From Rhizobium sp. Q54 (GTDB lineage Bacteria; Pseudomonadota; Alphaproteobacteria; Reyranellales; Reyranellaceae), in contig CAMDOT010000010.1 of the NCBI GenBank assembly GCA_945903635.1, forward strand, positions 1 to 55,605: a DNA stretch of 55,605 bases. Reading direction: 5' to 3'. The position numbers and the translations under genes are program-made. The notes beneath the pieces were generated by a model. The model was not told the origin of the DNA. It worked only from the letters and a program-made list of their open reading frames with translations, and did no database searches. This document shows, in pieces, positions 24,199-31,670 of the stretch (positions are counted from its first letter, which is position 1; each line of letters begins with the position of its first letter).

Positions 24199-25821
24199 AT
24201 GTCACCCTTGATGCTGCCCTTCTCGCCCCGCTTCATCACCCTGACGCTCGCGGCGCTTGCGGCCGTGGCCTTTGGCATCGCCTGGGCGGAAGAGCCCAGG
24301 TTCTCGCTGCTCGGGATCCTCTTCGGTATTGCCGCGGTGCTGACCATCATCGGCATCCACGACCTCATCCAGACGCGACATGCGGTGCTGCGCAACTACC
24401 CGATCGCGGCGCACCTGCGCTTCATCTTCGAAGCCATCCGGCCGGAGATGCGCCAGTACTTCTTCGAGGACGACAAGGACGGCATGCCGTTCAGCCGCGA
24501 CCGGCGCGCCGTCGTCTATCAGCGCGCCAAGATGGTGCTCGACATGCGGCCCTTCGGCACCAAGCACGACGTCTATGCCAGCGGTTTCGAGTGGATGAGC
24601 CACTCGATCGCGCCACGGCCGGTCGCCGACGATCATTTCAGGATCACCGTCGGCGGCCCCGACTGCACCAAGCCCTACTCGGCCTCGGTGTTCAACATTT
24701 CGGCCATGAGCTTCGGGGCGCTCAGCGCCAACGCCATCCGGGCGCTGAACAACGGCGCCCGCCTCGGCGGCTTTGCCCACGACACCGGCGAGGGCGGCTA
24801 CAGCCCCTATCACCGCGAAGGCGGTGGCGACATCATCTGGGAGATCGGCTCCGGCTATTTCGGTGCCCGCAATCCCGACGGCACCTTCTCGCCCGAGAAG
24901 TTCGCCGCCGCAGCCGCCAATGAACAGGTCAAGATGGTCGAGCTGAAGCTCAGCCAGGGCGCCAAGCCCGGCCACGGCGGCGTTCTGCCGGCCCCCAAGG
25001 TGAGCCCGGAGATCTCCCTGACCCGCGGCGTGCCGCAGGGCGAGGACTGCATCTCGCCGTCCCATCACACCGCCTTCTCGACACCGGTCGAGATGATGCA
25101 GTTCATCGCCGAGATGCGCCGGCTGTCGGGCGGCAAACCGGCTGGCTTCAAGCTCTGCATCGGCCACGAGTGGGAATTCCTCGCCATCTGCAAGGCGATG
25201 CTGGAGACCGGGATCTATCCCGACTTCATCGTCGTCGACGGCAAGGAAGGCGGCACCGGTGCCGCGCCAATGGAGTTCGTCGACCATGTCGGCAAGCCGA
25301 TGCGCCAGGGTCTCTTCTTCGTGCACAACGCCCTCGTCGGCATCGGCGCGCGTCACCGCATCAAGATCGGCGCCGCCGGCAAGATCATCACCGCCTTCGA
25401 CATCGTGCGTACGATGGCGCTGGGCGCGGACTGGTGCAATTCGGCGCGCGGCTTCATGTTTGCGGTCGGCTGCATCCAGTCGCAATCCTGCCATACCGAC
25501 CGCTGCCCGACCGGCGTCGCCACCCAGGACCCGACGCGCCAGCGCGCGCTTGTCGTGACCGACAAGATGCAGCGCGTGGTCAATTTCCACCACGCGACGC
25601 TGCGCGAGCTGGCCGAGCTGACGGCGGCGGCCGGGCTCGACCACCCGGCCGAATTCAAGGCGATACACATTTCGCGCCGCATCTCGCCGAACGAGGTCGT
25701 CACCTACGCCGACGTCTATCCGGCGCTGGCCGAGGGCGAGCTGGTGGCGGGCACGGGAAATCTGCGCTGGCGCCAGCCCTGGGACATGGCCCAGGCCCAT
25801 TCGTTCCGCGCCGTGGGCTAG
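24199..25821 (+). CDS. FMN-binding glutamate synthase-family protein
   Basis: The 540-aa protein has two N-terminal membrane helices (about 10-55), then a glutamate-synthase central barrel. FMN-barrel marks are FNISAMSFGALSANAIRALN, GGYSPYHREGGGDIIWEIGSGYFG and VVDGKEGGTGAAP. A cysteine cluster C-x5-C-x4-C near residue 428 (CIQSQSCHTDRC) matches the 3Fe-4S site of the GltS barrel, followed by PTGVATQ. Glutaminase and amidotransferase domains are missing. These short, membrane-anchored forms are common but of uncertain reaction. Confidence 0.9.
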   Translation: MSPLMLPFSPRFITLTLAALAAVAFGIAWAEEPRFSLLGILFGIAAVLTIIGIHDLIQTRHAVLRNYPIAAHLRFIFEAIRPEMRQYFFEDDKDGMPFSRDRRAVVYQRAKMVLDMRPFGTKHDVYASGFEWMSHSIAPRPVADDHFRITVGGPDCTKPYSASVFNISAMSFGALSANAIRALNNGARLGGFAHDTGEGGYSPYHREGGGDIIWEIGSGYFGARNPDGTFSPEKFAAAAANEQVKMVELKLSQGAKPGHGGVLPAPKVSPEISLTRGVPQGEDCISPSHHTAFSTPVEMMQFIAEMRRLSGGKPAGFKLCIGHEWEFLAICKAMLETGIYPDFIVVDGKEGGTGAAPMEFVDHVGKPMRQGLFFVHNALVGIGARHRIKIGAAGKIITAFDIVRTMALGADWCNSARGFMFAVGCIQSQSCHTDRCPTGVATQDPTRQRALVVTDKMQRVVNFHHATLRELAELTAAAGLDHPAEFKAIHISRRISPNEVVTYADVYPALAEGELVAGTGNLRWRQPWDMAQAHSFRAVG

Positions 25822-25841
25822 AAACGGCCAAACCTGTTGCG

Positions 25842-25900
25842 CCTCGGCCCGTCTTGGCTCAGCAATTGGGCTCAGCCGCCTGAACCAAGAAAAGCCGAGG
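25842..25900 (+). promoter_or_regulatory. Nested stem-loop that includes the aminotransferase ribosome-binding site
   Basis: Outer stem CCTCGGC (25842-25848) pairs perfectly with GCCGAGG (25894-25900). Inside a 4x4 internal loop, CTTGGCTCAG (25853-25862) pairs with CTGAACCAAG (25880-25889) with a single C-A mismatch. The apical loop is 17 nt. The 3' strand of the outer stem carries the GAGG that serves the ATG at 25908. This could be a translational switch or an attenuator-like leader. No known riboswitch class is recognised. Confidence 0.5.
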
Positions 25901-25907
25901 AAACGCC

Positions 25908-27137
25908 ATGACCGCTCCGTTCGACTTTGCGCCACTGCTGGCCCCCGGCACGCCCGCACCCGCCGTCCCATGGAAGGGCTTTCCCAAGTACAATTTCATC
26001 GGCGGCCACAACGACGCCAAGCACGTGCCGGTCGACGCCCTGATCGCGGCCGCGACGGCGGTGCTGCAGCGCGAGGGCGCGACGCTCGCCACCTATGGCC
26101 TGAACAGCGGCCCCCAGGGCTACCGGCCGCTGCGCGAGTTCCTGGCGAAGAAGCTCAAGGACCATGCCGGGCTCGGCTGCTCGCCCGACGAGATCCTGAT
26201 CACCTCGGGCTCGATGCAGGGCCTCGACCTGGTCAACAGCCTGCTGCTCTCCCGAGGCGACACCGTGCTGGTCGAACAGGAGAGCTATGGCGGCGCGCTC
26301 ACCAAGCTCACCAAGCTCGGCGTCAACACAATCGGCATTCCGCTCGACGAGGAAGGGCTGCGTCTCGACGTCGTGCGGCAGACGCTCGAGGAGCTGAAGA
26401 ACAAGGGTATCAAGCCCAAGTACATCTACACTATCCCGACGATTCAGAATCCGACCGGCGCCATCATGGGTGAGAAGCGCCGCGCCGAGCTCATCAAGCT
26501 CGCGGCCGAGTACGGCGTCATGATCTTCGAGGACGAGTGCTACTCCGACCTGATCTGGAACGGCGAGCGTCCGCGCTCGATCTATTCCATGGCCAACGGC
26601 GAGGGCGTGATCTTCATCGGCTCCTTCTCCAAGTCGATCGCACCGGCGCTGCGGGTCGGCTACCTCGTCGCCAAATGGGACATCCTGGGCCGCATTCTCG
26701 GGCTGAAGCAGGACGCGGGGTCCGGCGCGCTCGAACAGATGATCCTGGCCGAGTTCTGCACCAAGCATTTCGCCACCCATGTGCCCAAGCTCAACAAGAC
26801 GCTGCACGCCAAGCTGCAGGTGCTGCGCGAGGCGCTGGCCGAACAGTTCGGCACGGCCGCCGAATTCGGCGACCCGGCCGGCGGCATCTATCTCTGGATC
26901 AAGCTTCCGGATGTCGTCGACACCCAGAAGCTGGCGCAATCGGCGCTCGCCGCCGGCGTGTCGCTCAATCCCGGGCCGGAATGGTCGACCAACAAGGCCT
27001 ACGCCAGGAACCGGCTGCGGCTCTGCTTCGCCAATCCCGATCCCGAGACGATCAAGCAAGGCGTCGCGGTGCTGGCCGAGGTCTGCCGCCGCGAGTTCGG
27101 CGTTCCCCTGCGCAGCGCCAACATCGACAAGGGGTGA
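25908..27137 (+). CDS. PLP-dependent class I/II aminotransferase (LysN/MocR-like)
   Basis: The 409-aa fold-type I aminotransferase has the Schiff-base lysine K242 (GSFSKSIAPALRVGY), N181 (IQNPTG), D209 (IFEDECYSD) and the carboxylate-binding R249 region. ATYGLNSGPQGYRPLREFLA is typical of the 2-aminoadipate/aromatic aminotransferase group. The amino-donor specificity cannot be read from sequence. It lies 86 nt after the glutamate-synthase-like gene, with a structured leader that could separate their expression. Confidence 0.9.
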   Translation: MTAPFDFAPLLAPGTPAPAVPWKGFPKYNFIGGHNDAKHVPVDALIAAATAVLQREGATLATYGLNSGPQGYRPLREFLAKKLKDHAGLGCSPDEILITSGSMQGLDLVNSLLLSRGDTVLVEQESYGGALTKLTKLGVNTIGIPLDEEGLRLDVVRQTLEELKNKGIKPKYIYTIPTIQNPTGAIMGEKRRAELIKLAAEYGVMIFEDECYSDLIWNGERPRSIYSMANGEGVIFIGSFSKSIAPALRVGYLVAKWDILGRILGLKQDAGSGALEQMILAEFCTKHFATHVPKLNKTLHAKLQVLREALAEQFGTAAEFGDPAGGIYLWIKLPDVVDTQKLAQSALAAGVSLNPGPEWSTNKAYARNRLRLCFANPDPETIKQGVAVLAEVCRREFGVPLRSANIDKG

Positions 27138-27298
27138 GCGGCACACGGAATGTGCCGCAAAACACCGCCAGCTGTGCCTGAGCGTGTGCCGCTGCGATCA
27201 AATCGCGCCGATTCCTCAATGGCTTGGCCGAAACTGCGGCACAGGCCCGACGTCTTCGCGGCACAGTCCCGAATCGCGGAGCTGTCCCAGCCGCCAAC
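27138..27298 (+). repeat. 161-nt structured intergenic repeat, copy A
   Basis: This sequence is homologous over its whole length to 43270-43430. It begins right after the aminotransferase stop and ends just before the convergent VOC gene. It holds repeated 8-nt words: GCGGCACA at 27138, 27236 and 27258, TGTGCCGC at 27151 and 27185. The first pair forms an 8-bp stem with a 5-nt loop. No coding role is seen. Confidence 0.85.
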
Positions 27299-27305
27299 AA
27301 CCCGG

Positions 27306-27719
27306 TCAGGTCGCGACCATCACCATCCAGTTCACGCCGAACTTGTCGCGGAGCATGCCGAACTTGGGGGAGAAGAACGTCTTGGTGAGCGGCATGCTCG
27401 CCTCGCCGCCCTTGGCGAGCGCTGCGTAGGTCTTGTCAGCCTCGGCCTCATCCTTGACGCTGATCGCCAGCGAAAAGCCGTCGAACTTGGGCTTGCCCGT
27501 GCAATGGCCGTCCGACGGCAGGATCATGGTGTCGCCGATCTTGATGGAGGCATGCATCACCTTGTCGGCTGCACCCGGCGGCTCCATGCTGCCGTCGCCG
27601 CGGTCGGGGTTTTCCTTGTAGCGCATCAGCATCTCGACCTTGGCGCCGGCTGCAGCCTTGTAAAAATCCAGCGCCTCTTCGCAACGACCGTCGAAGAACA
27701 GGTAGGGTTGGATCTGCAT
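27306..27719 (-). CDS. VOC (PhnB-like) family protein, copy 1
   Basis: The 137-aa protein is a PhnB/3-demethylubiquinone-like vicinal-oxygen-chelate protein (MQIQPYLFFDGRCEEALDFYK, ADKVMHASIKIGDTMILPSD, FGMLRDKFGVNWMVM). Metal-binding residues are only partly kept, as in other PhnB-like proteins. The neighbour at 27743-28156 is a same-length paralogue, so this is a tandem duplication. AGGAG precedes the ATG at 27719. It is the last gene of the leftward SRPBCC/VOC cluster. Confidence 0.88.
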   Translation of the reverse strand: MQIQPYLFFDGRCEEALDFYKAAAGAKVEMLMRYKENPDRGDGSMEPPGAADKVMHASIKIGDTMILPSDGHCTGKPKFDGFSLAISVKDEAEADKTYAALAKGGEASMPLTKTFFSPKFGMLRDKFGVNWMVMVAT

Positions 27720-27742
27720 CGCTCTCTCCTTTGGTTGGTCGT

Positions 27743-28156
27743 CTAGCTCTTCGGGTTCAGCACCATCCAGTGCACGCCGAACTTGTCGTCGACCATGCCG
27801 AAGCGCGTGGCGAAGAAGGTCTCGGCCATCGGCATCGTCACCTGTCCGCCCTTGCCGAGTGCCGCGAAGAGCTGGTCCGCCTCGCCATCGCTGGACGTGT
27901 TGATCGTGAGCGTGACGCCCGAGAAGTTCGCCTTGCCGCCGCATTGGCCGTCCGACAAGAACACATCGGACTCACCAATCCTGATGCAGGCATGCATGAC
28001 CTTGTCGCCCATGCCGGGTGAAATCTGCGCCTGCACGTCGGGCGGTGCGTCCTTGAAGAGCATGACGACATTTTCCGAGGCGCCGACGGCGCCCTTGTAG
28101 AAGTCGATCGCCTCCTGGGCTCGGCCTTCGAAAGACAAGTATGGCTGGATGTTCAC
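27743..28156 (-). CDS. VOC (PhnB-like) family protein, copy 2
   Basis: The 137-aa protein is paralogous to the gene downstream at 27306-27719 (shared IQPYLxFxGRxxEAxDFYK, GDKVMHAxIxIG, FGMVDDKFGVHWMV). I chose the GTG at 28156 since it matches the ATG position of the paralogue and follows AAGGGA. VOC proteins of this type are small dioxygenase- or glyoxalase-like folds with unknown substrates. It is followed by copy 1 after 23 nt and preceded by the AHSA1 gene. Confidence 0.87.
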   Translation of the reverse strand: MNIQPYLSFEGRAQEAIDFYKGAVGASENVVMLFKDAPPDVQAQISPGMGDKVMHACIRIGESDVFLSDGQCGGKANFSGVTLTINTSSDGEADQLFAALGKGGQVTMPMAETFFATRFGMVDDKFGVHWMVLNPKS

Positions 28157-28175
28157 TTTCGTCCCTTTCTGCTGC

Positions 28176-28637
28176 TCAGGTCTTTTCGATGAAATCCGCG
28201 AACCGCTCGAGGCAGCCAGTCCAGCCGCCGCGATGATCGTCGCGGGAAATCTCGGTCTCGAAGGCGGTGTGCCACAGCGTGAGCCGGGTCCGGCCGCCGC
28301 CGAGATCGGCGAGGGTGACCGACACCAACGTCTCGGGATCGATAACGCCGGCGGCATTCTCGGTGATGTAGGTGAAGACCAGGCGTTCGGGGGCGGCGAC
28401 TTCGCGATAGACCCCATGCTTCAAGATGACGTCGCCGTTGGGCGACCGCATGCGACGGCGCCAGATGCCGCCCGGCCGCACGTCCATCTCGCAGGACAAC
28501 GGCGTGAAATCCCGCGGCACCCACCACAGCGACGCCTGCTCGACGTCGATCCAGGCCGCAAACACCCGCTCGCGCGGCGCCTTGAGCTCGCGCGTGAGGA
28601 CGAGCTCGGTTCCGGCCGGCTTCACCATGACATTCAT
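28176..28637 (-). CDS. SRPBCC (AHSA1-like) domain protein
   Basis: The 153-aa protein is a single START/AHSA1-type ligand-binding domain: LVLTRELKAPRERVFAAWIDVEQASLWW at the start, WRRRMRSPNGDVILKHGVYREVAAPERLVFTY in the middle, GGWTGCLERFADFI at the end. This combination with PhnB-type VOC proteins is common in proteobacteria, usually under an ArsR regulator. Its ATG overlaps the stop of the yceI-like gene (ATGA, 28634-28637), so translation is coupled. Confidence 0.9.
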   Translation of the reverse strand: MNVMVKPAGTELVLTRELKAPRERVFAAWIDVEQASLWWVPRDFTPLSCEMDVRPGGIWRRRMRSPNGDVILKHGVYREVAAPERLVFTYITENAAGVIDPETLVSVTLADLGGGRTRLTLWHTAFETEISRDDHRGGWTGCLERFADFIEKT

Positions 28638-29287
28638 GGGTTCCTCGTGAACTCGCCGTCGATGACGATTTCCATGGGCTCGGAGAACATCGCCGGCATG
28701 CCGAAGTCCTGCGGCTTGATCCAGGTGCTGGCATGAACGCCGAGGCGCGGCTGTCCACCGAAACCCTTGCCGGCGCCGACCAGAGTCACGTCGAAGGTGA
28801 CAGGCGCGGTCTTACCCATCAGCGTGAGATTGCCATCGACCTTGCCGCTGGTGGCATCGGTCTGGCGAAAGGCCGTGGACACGAACGTCACTTCGGGAAA
28901 ACGAGGCGCGTTCAGGAACTGGTCGCCGGCAAGCTGGCTGGCGAACCCCTTGACGTTGGACGTGATCGATTCGGTCACCACCTGGGCCGACAGGGTCGAC
29001 CGCGCGACCGCATCGGGGTTCCACACCAGCGTGCCGCTCAGGCGATCGAAGCGGAAGACGCTGTAGGAATAGCCAACGTGCGAGACGCGTACCAGAACCG
29101 CCGAATGATCGGGGTCGAGCGCGTAGGTTCCCGCCGTCGCATGCGCGATGTTGCGCTCGCCGCAGAACACGCCGGGCGGCATGCCGGGCGGGCACGTGCC
29201 CTGCGCCAGGCCGTCGACGAGGGGGACTTGGGACAAGGCAACGCCCAACAACAAGGCACGCGCGATCGAGGGAATTGCGATCTTCAT
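28634..29287 (-). CDS. YceI family periplasmic lipid-binding protein
   Basis: The 217-aa protein has a signal peptide (residues 1-29, ending DGLAQG). The YceI lipocalin-like barrel begins with AGTYALDPDHSAVLVRVSHVGYSYSVFRFDRLSG and runs through FLNAPRFPEVTFVSTAF to the C-terminus. YceI proteins bind isoprenoid or amphiphilic ligands in a hydrophobic pocket. Between the start and the barrel there is a cysteine pair (C32, C42) not found in most YceI proteins. It lies 21 nt after the SRPBCC gene. Confidence 0.9.
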   Translation of the reverse strand: MKIAIPSIARALLLGVALSQVPLVDGLAQGTCPPGMPPGVFCGERNIAHATAGTYALDPDHSAVLVRVSHVGYSYSVFRFDRLSGTLVWNPDAVARSTLSAQVVTESITSNVKGFASQLAGDQFLNAPRFPEVTFVSTAFRQTDATSGKVDGNLTLMGKTAPVTFDVTLVGAGKGFGGQPRLGVHASTWIKPQDFGMPAMFSEPMEIVIDGEFTRNP

Positions 29288-29308
29288 GACGTTCTCCGAA
29301 AGCGGTAG

Positions 29309-29857
29309 TTATTTTTCAGCGACGGCCTTCAGATTGGCGAGGCCCACCGCGAAGTCGTTGCCGATCATGTTGTCCATGTTCATGAAAATGCCCATCACCT
29401 TCATCATGAGGGAGGCGGAGCCATACATCGCCCAGGTGACAACCGTGCTGTCGCCCCCAGGACCCTTGGCCGGTTCCAGAGTGAACTCGGCGGTGTTGTG
29501 GCCCTCGAACGGCTTGATGAAATCCAGCTTGATGACCACCTTCGAAGCTGGCGCCGTATCGGTGATTTCCATTCGTCCTTTGCCGACATTGTTGTTGCCA
29601 TCCCATTCATAGATGGCGCCCTTGCCACTGGCCGCACCACTGAAGGTGCGCTTCATGGCCGGATCCTTCTTCTCGTAAGGCGACCAGCCGCTCCAGAGGC
29701 GCAGATCGTCGATCAGGGCGTAGATCTTATCCGGCGGCGCCTTGATGCTGACGCTGCGCTGGACGCGGAAGGCGTCGGGCCGGGTCGCGGCATAGATCAG
29801 GATGCCGGCGACGATGACCACGAGAACGGCAACAATGTAGGCGATCGTCTTCAGCAT
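29309..29857 (-). CDS. SRPBCC (polyketide cyclase-like) protein with N-terminal anchor
   Basis: The 182-aa protein has one N-terminal membrane helix (residues 6-27). The SRPBCC domain follows: VQRSVSIKAPPDKIYALIDDLRLWSGWSPYEKKDP, then IYEWDGNNNVGKGRMEI and the C-terminal GNDFAVGLANLKAVAEK. It appears to be membrane-anchored with the domain outside. It is the first gene of the leftward cluster, and its ATG lies 15 nt downstream of a 14-bp inverted repeat likely to be an operator. Confidence 0.88.
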   Translation of the reverse strand: MLKTIAYIVAVLVVIVAGILIYAATRPDAFRVQRSVSIKAPPDKIYALIDDLRLWSGWSPYEKKDPAMKRTFSGAASGKGAIYEWDGNNNVGKGRMEITDTAPASKVVIKLDFIKPFEGHNTAEFTLEPAKGPGGDSTVVTWAMYGSASLMMKVMGIFMNMDNMIGNDFAVGLANLKAVAEK

Positions 29858-29872
29858 GGCCTAGCCCTTCCG

Positions 29873-29902
29873 ATAACACTTAACTCTTGAGTTAAGTGTT
29901 AT
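29873..29902. promoter_or_regulatory. 14-bp perfect inverted repeat, candidate ArsR-type operator
   Basis: ATAACACTTAACTC (29873-29886) and its exact reverse complement (29889-29902) are separated by TT. It sits between divergent genes, 15 nt from the SRPBCC start and 51 nt from the gamma-glutamyltransferase start. It is AT-rich in a GC-rich region. Long AT-rich dyads of this kind fit ArsR/SmtB winged-helix regulators, which commonly control AHSA1/VOC genes. No regulator gene is nearby. Confidence 0.65.
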
Positions 29903-29953
29903 GAACTTCGCGACGCACTGTCAACCGCGGACAAAACGACCTAAGAAAACCTC

Positions 29954-31561
29954 ATGGTAGACATACGCACCGGCCGTCCGGCCACCCTCGCGCCGAACGG
30001 CATGGTGACTTCTCCGCATTCGCTGGCCTCGCAGGCCGGCGTCGACGTGCTGCGTGCCGGCGGATCGGCGGTCGATGCCGCCGTCGCCACCAGTGCCGCG
30101 CTCTCGGTGCTGTATCCACACATGACCGGCGTGGGCGGCGACGCCTTCTGGCTGATCCATGACAACAGGACTGGCGGCGTGCGCTACATCGATGGCGGTG
30201 GCCGCGCCACGGCGGGCGGCACGATCGAGGCGTTCACCCGGCGCGGCCTCACCGAGGTGCCCTATCGCGGCGCGCTCCCCGGAACACTCACCGTCCCCGG
30301 CGCGGTCGCGAGCTGGGCCGAGGCCCATGCCGCGTATGGCCGCCTGCCGCTGAAACGCTGCCTCGAAAGCGCCATCGGCTATGCGCGCCACGGCTTTCCG
30401 GTGACGGCGCGGCTCGCCTACTGGCGCGAACTGGCGCGCGAGGAGCTGGCCAAGAGCCCCGAGGCCACGGCGATCTTCCTGAAAGAGGGCGCGGTCCTCA
30501 CCAACCCGGATCTCGCTCAGACACTCGAGGCGATCGCCAGCGACGGCTGGAGCGGCTTCTACGAGGGCGAGGTGGCGCGCGAACTCGTGCGCTGGTCGGC
30601 GGCCAACGACGGCTTCTTCACGCCGGACGACCTCGAGGCGCAGGTCGCGCGCTGGGGCGAGCCGCTAAAAGGCAGCTATCGCGGCGTCACGATCTACGAA
30701 ACGCCGGCGCCGACGCAGGGCTTTGCCGTGCTGGAGATGCTGAACCTGCTCGAGCCGTTGGAGATGCACGAGAAGCCGTTCCTCGGCCCCGACTACGTGC
30801 ACTTCATGGTGCAGGCCAAGCAGCTCGCCTATCACGACCGCGACCGTCATCTGGCCGACCCACGTTTTGCCGATGTGCCGATGGACCGCCTGATCTCGAA
30901 GAAATACGCCGACGAGCGGCGCGCCTTGATGGACCCGGCGCGCGCCGTTCCGTGGGACCGCATCCCCTCCTACGGCAGCCTGGCCGGCGACACGGTCTAC
31001 ATCGCCGTGGTCGATGCCGAGGGTAATGCGGTGTCGCTGATCCACTCGCTCTATGGCGGCTTTGGCGCCGCCGTCGTGGCGGGCCGCACCGGCGTGGTGC
31101 TGCAGAACCGCTCGGCCTATTTCTCGCTCGATCCGAAGAACCCCAACCGGGTCGAGCCGGGCAAGACGCCGCTGCACACGCTGATCGCGTCGATGGCATT
31201 CCGCGACGACAAGCTATGGGCCGTGGTCGGCTGCATGGGGGCCGACGGCCAGCCACAGATCCACCTGCAGACCTATCTCGCCATGATCGACCACGGCCAG
31301 GACATCCAGGAAGCGCTGGAAACGCCGCGCTTCCTGTCCGGCCGCTTCGCCATCGGCGAGCCGCGTGACACGTTGCACATCGAAGGGCGTTTTCCGTCCG
31401 AGACCATCGCCGAGCTGGAGCGGCGCGGCCACCTGCTCAATCGCTGGGGCCCGTGGAACGAACTCGCGGGCCATGCCCACGGCATCACCATCGATCAGGC
31501 GAGCGGTCTGCGCGTGGGCGGCGCCGACCCACGCAGCGACGGTGCCGCGATCGGGTATTAG
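29954..31561 (+). CDS. Gamma-glutamyltransferase family protein
   Basis: The 535-aa Ntn-hydrolase proenzyme is expected to cleave itself before Thr347 (GSLAGDTVYIAVVDAEGNAV) into large and small subunits. Large-subunit marks are MVTSPHSLASQAGVDVLRAGGSAVDAAVA and TGVGGDAFWLIH. There is no signal peptide, so unlike E. coli Ggt it is probably cytoplasmic. The reaction is hydrolysis or transfer of gamma-glutamyl groups, although some relatives act on other acyl groups. It is monocistronic, followed by a structured inverted-repeat element. Confidence 0.92.
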   Translation: MVDIRTGRPATLAPNGMVTSPHSLASQAGVDVLRAGGSAVDAAVATSAALSVLYPHMTGVGGDAFWLIHDNRTGGVRYIDGGGRATAGGTIEAFTRRGLTEVPYRGALPGTLTVPGAVASWAEAHAAYGRLPLKRCLESAIGYARHGFPVTARLAYWRELAREELAKSPEATAIFLKEGAVLTNPDLAQTLEAIASDGWSGFYEGEVARELVRWSAANDGFFTPDDLEAQVARWGEPLKGSYRGVTIYETPAPTQGFAVLEMLNLLEPLEMHEKPFLGPDYVHFMVQAKQLAYHDRDRHLADPRFADVPMDRLISKKYADERRALMDPARAVPWDRIPSYGSLAGDTVYIAVVDAEGNAVSLIHSLYGGFGAAVVAGRTGVVLQNRSAYFSLDPKNPNRVEPGKTPLHTLIASMAFRDDKLWAVVGCMGADGQPQIHLQTYLAMIDHGQDIQEALETPRFLSGRFAIGEPRDTLHIEGRFPSETIAELERRGHLLNRWGPWNELAGHAHGITIDQASGLRVGGADPRSDGAAIGY

Positions 31562-31568
31562 CTCATAT

Positions 31569-31664
31569 GGACCGCGGGCCTCCAGGCCCGCTCATGAAAG
31601 GTGCGCAACTGGAGTTGCGCGCGCCCAGCAAAGACAAAGAAGCGGGCCTGGAGGCCCGCGGTCC
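31569..31664. repeat. Inverted-repeat element with 24-bp arms and inner hairpin
   Basis: Left arm 31569-31592 and right arm 31641-31664 are exact reverse complements over 24 bp. Each arm is itself a small hairpin (CGGGCCT-CC-AGGCCCG type). A third hairpin (GCGCAACT-GG-AGTTGCGC) lies at 31603-31620. The element fills the gap between two convergent genes. It resembles a BIME/REP-like intergenic element. No coding potential is supported. Confidence 0.92.
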
Positions 31665-31670
31665 GTCTGA

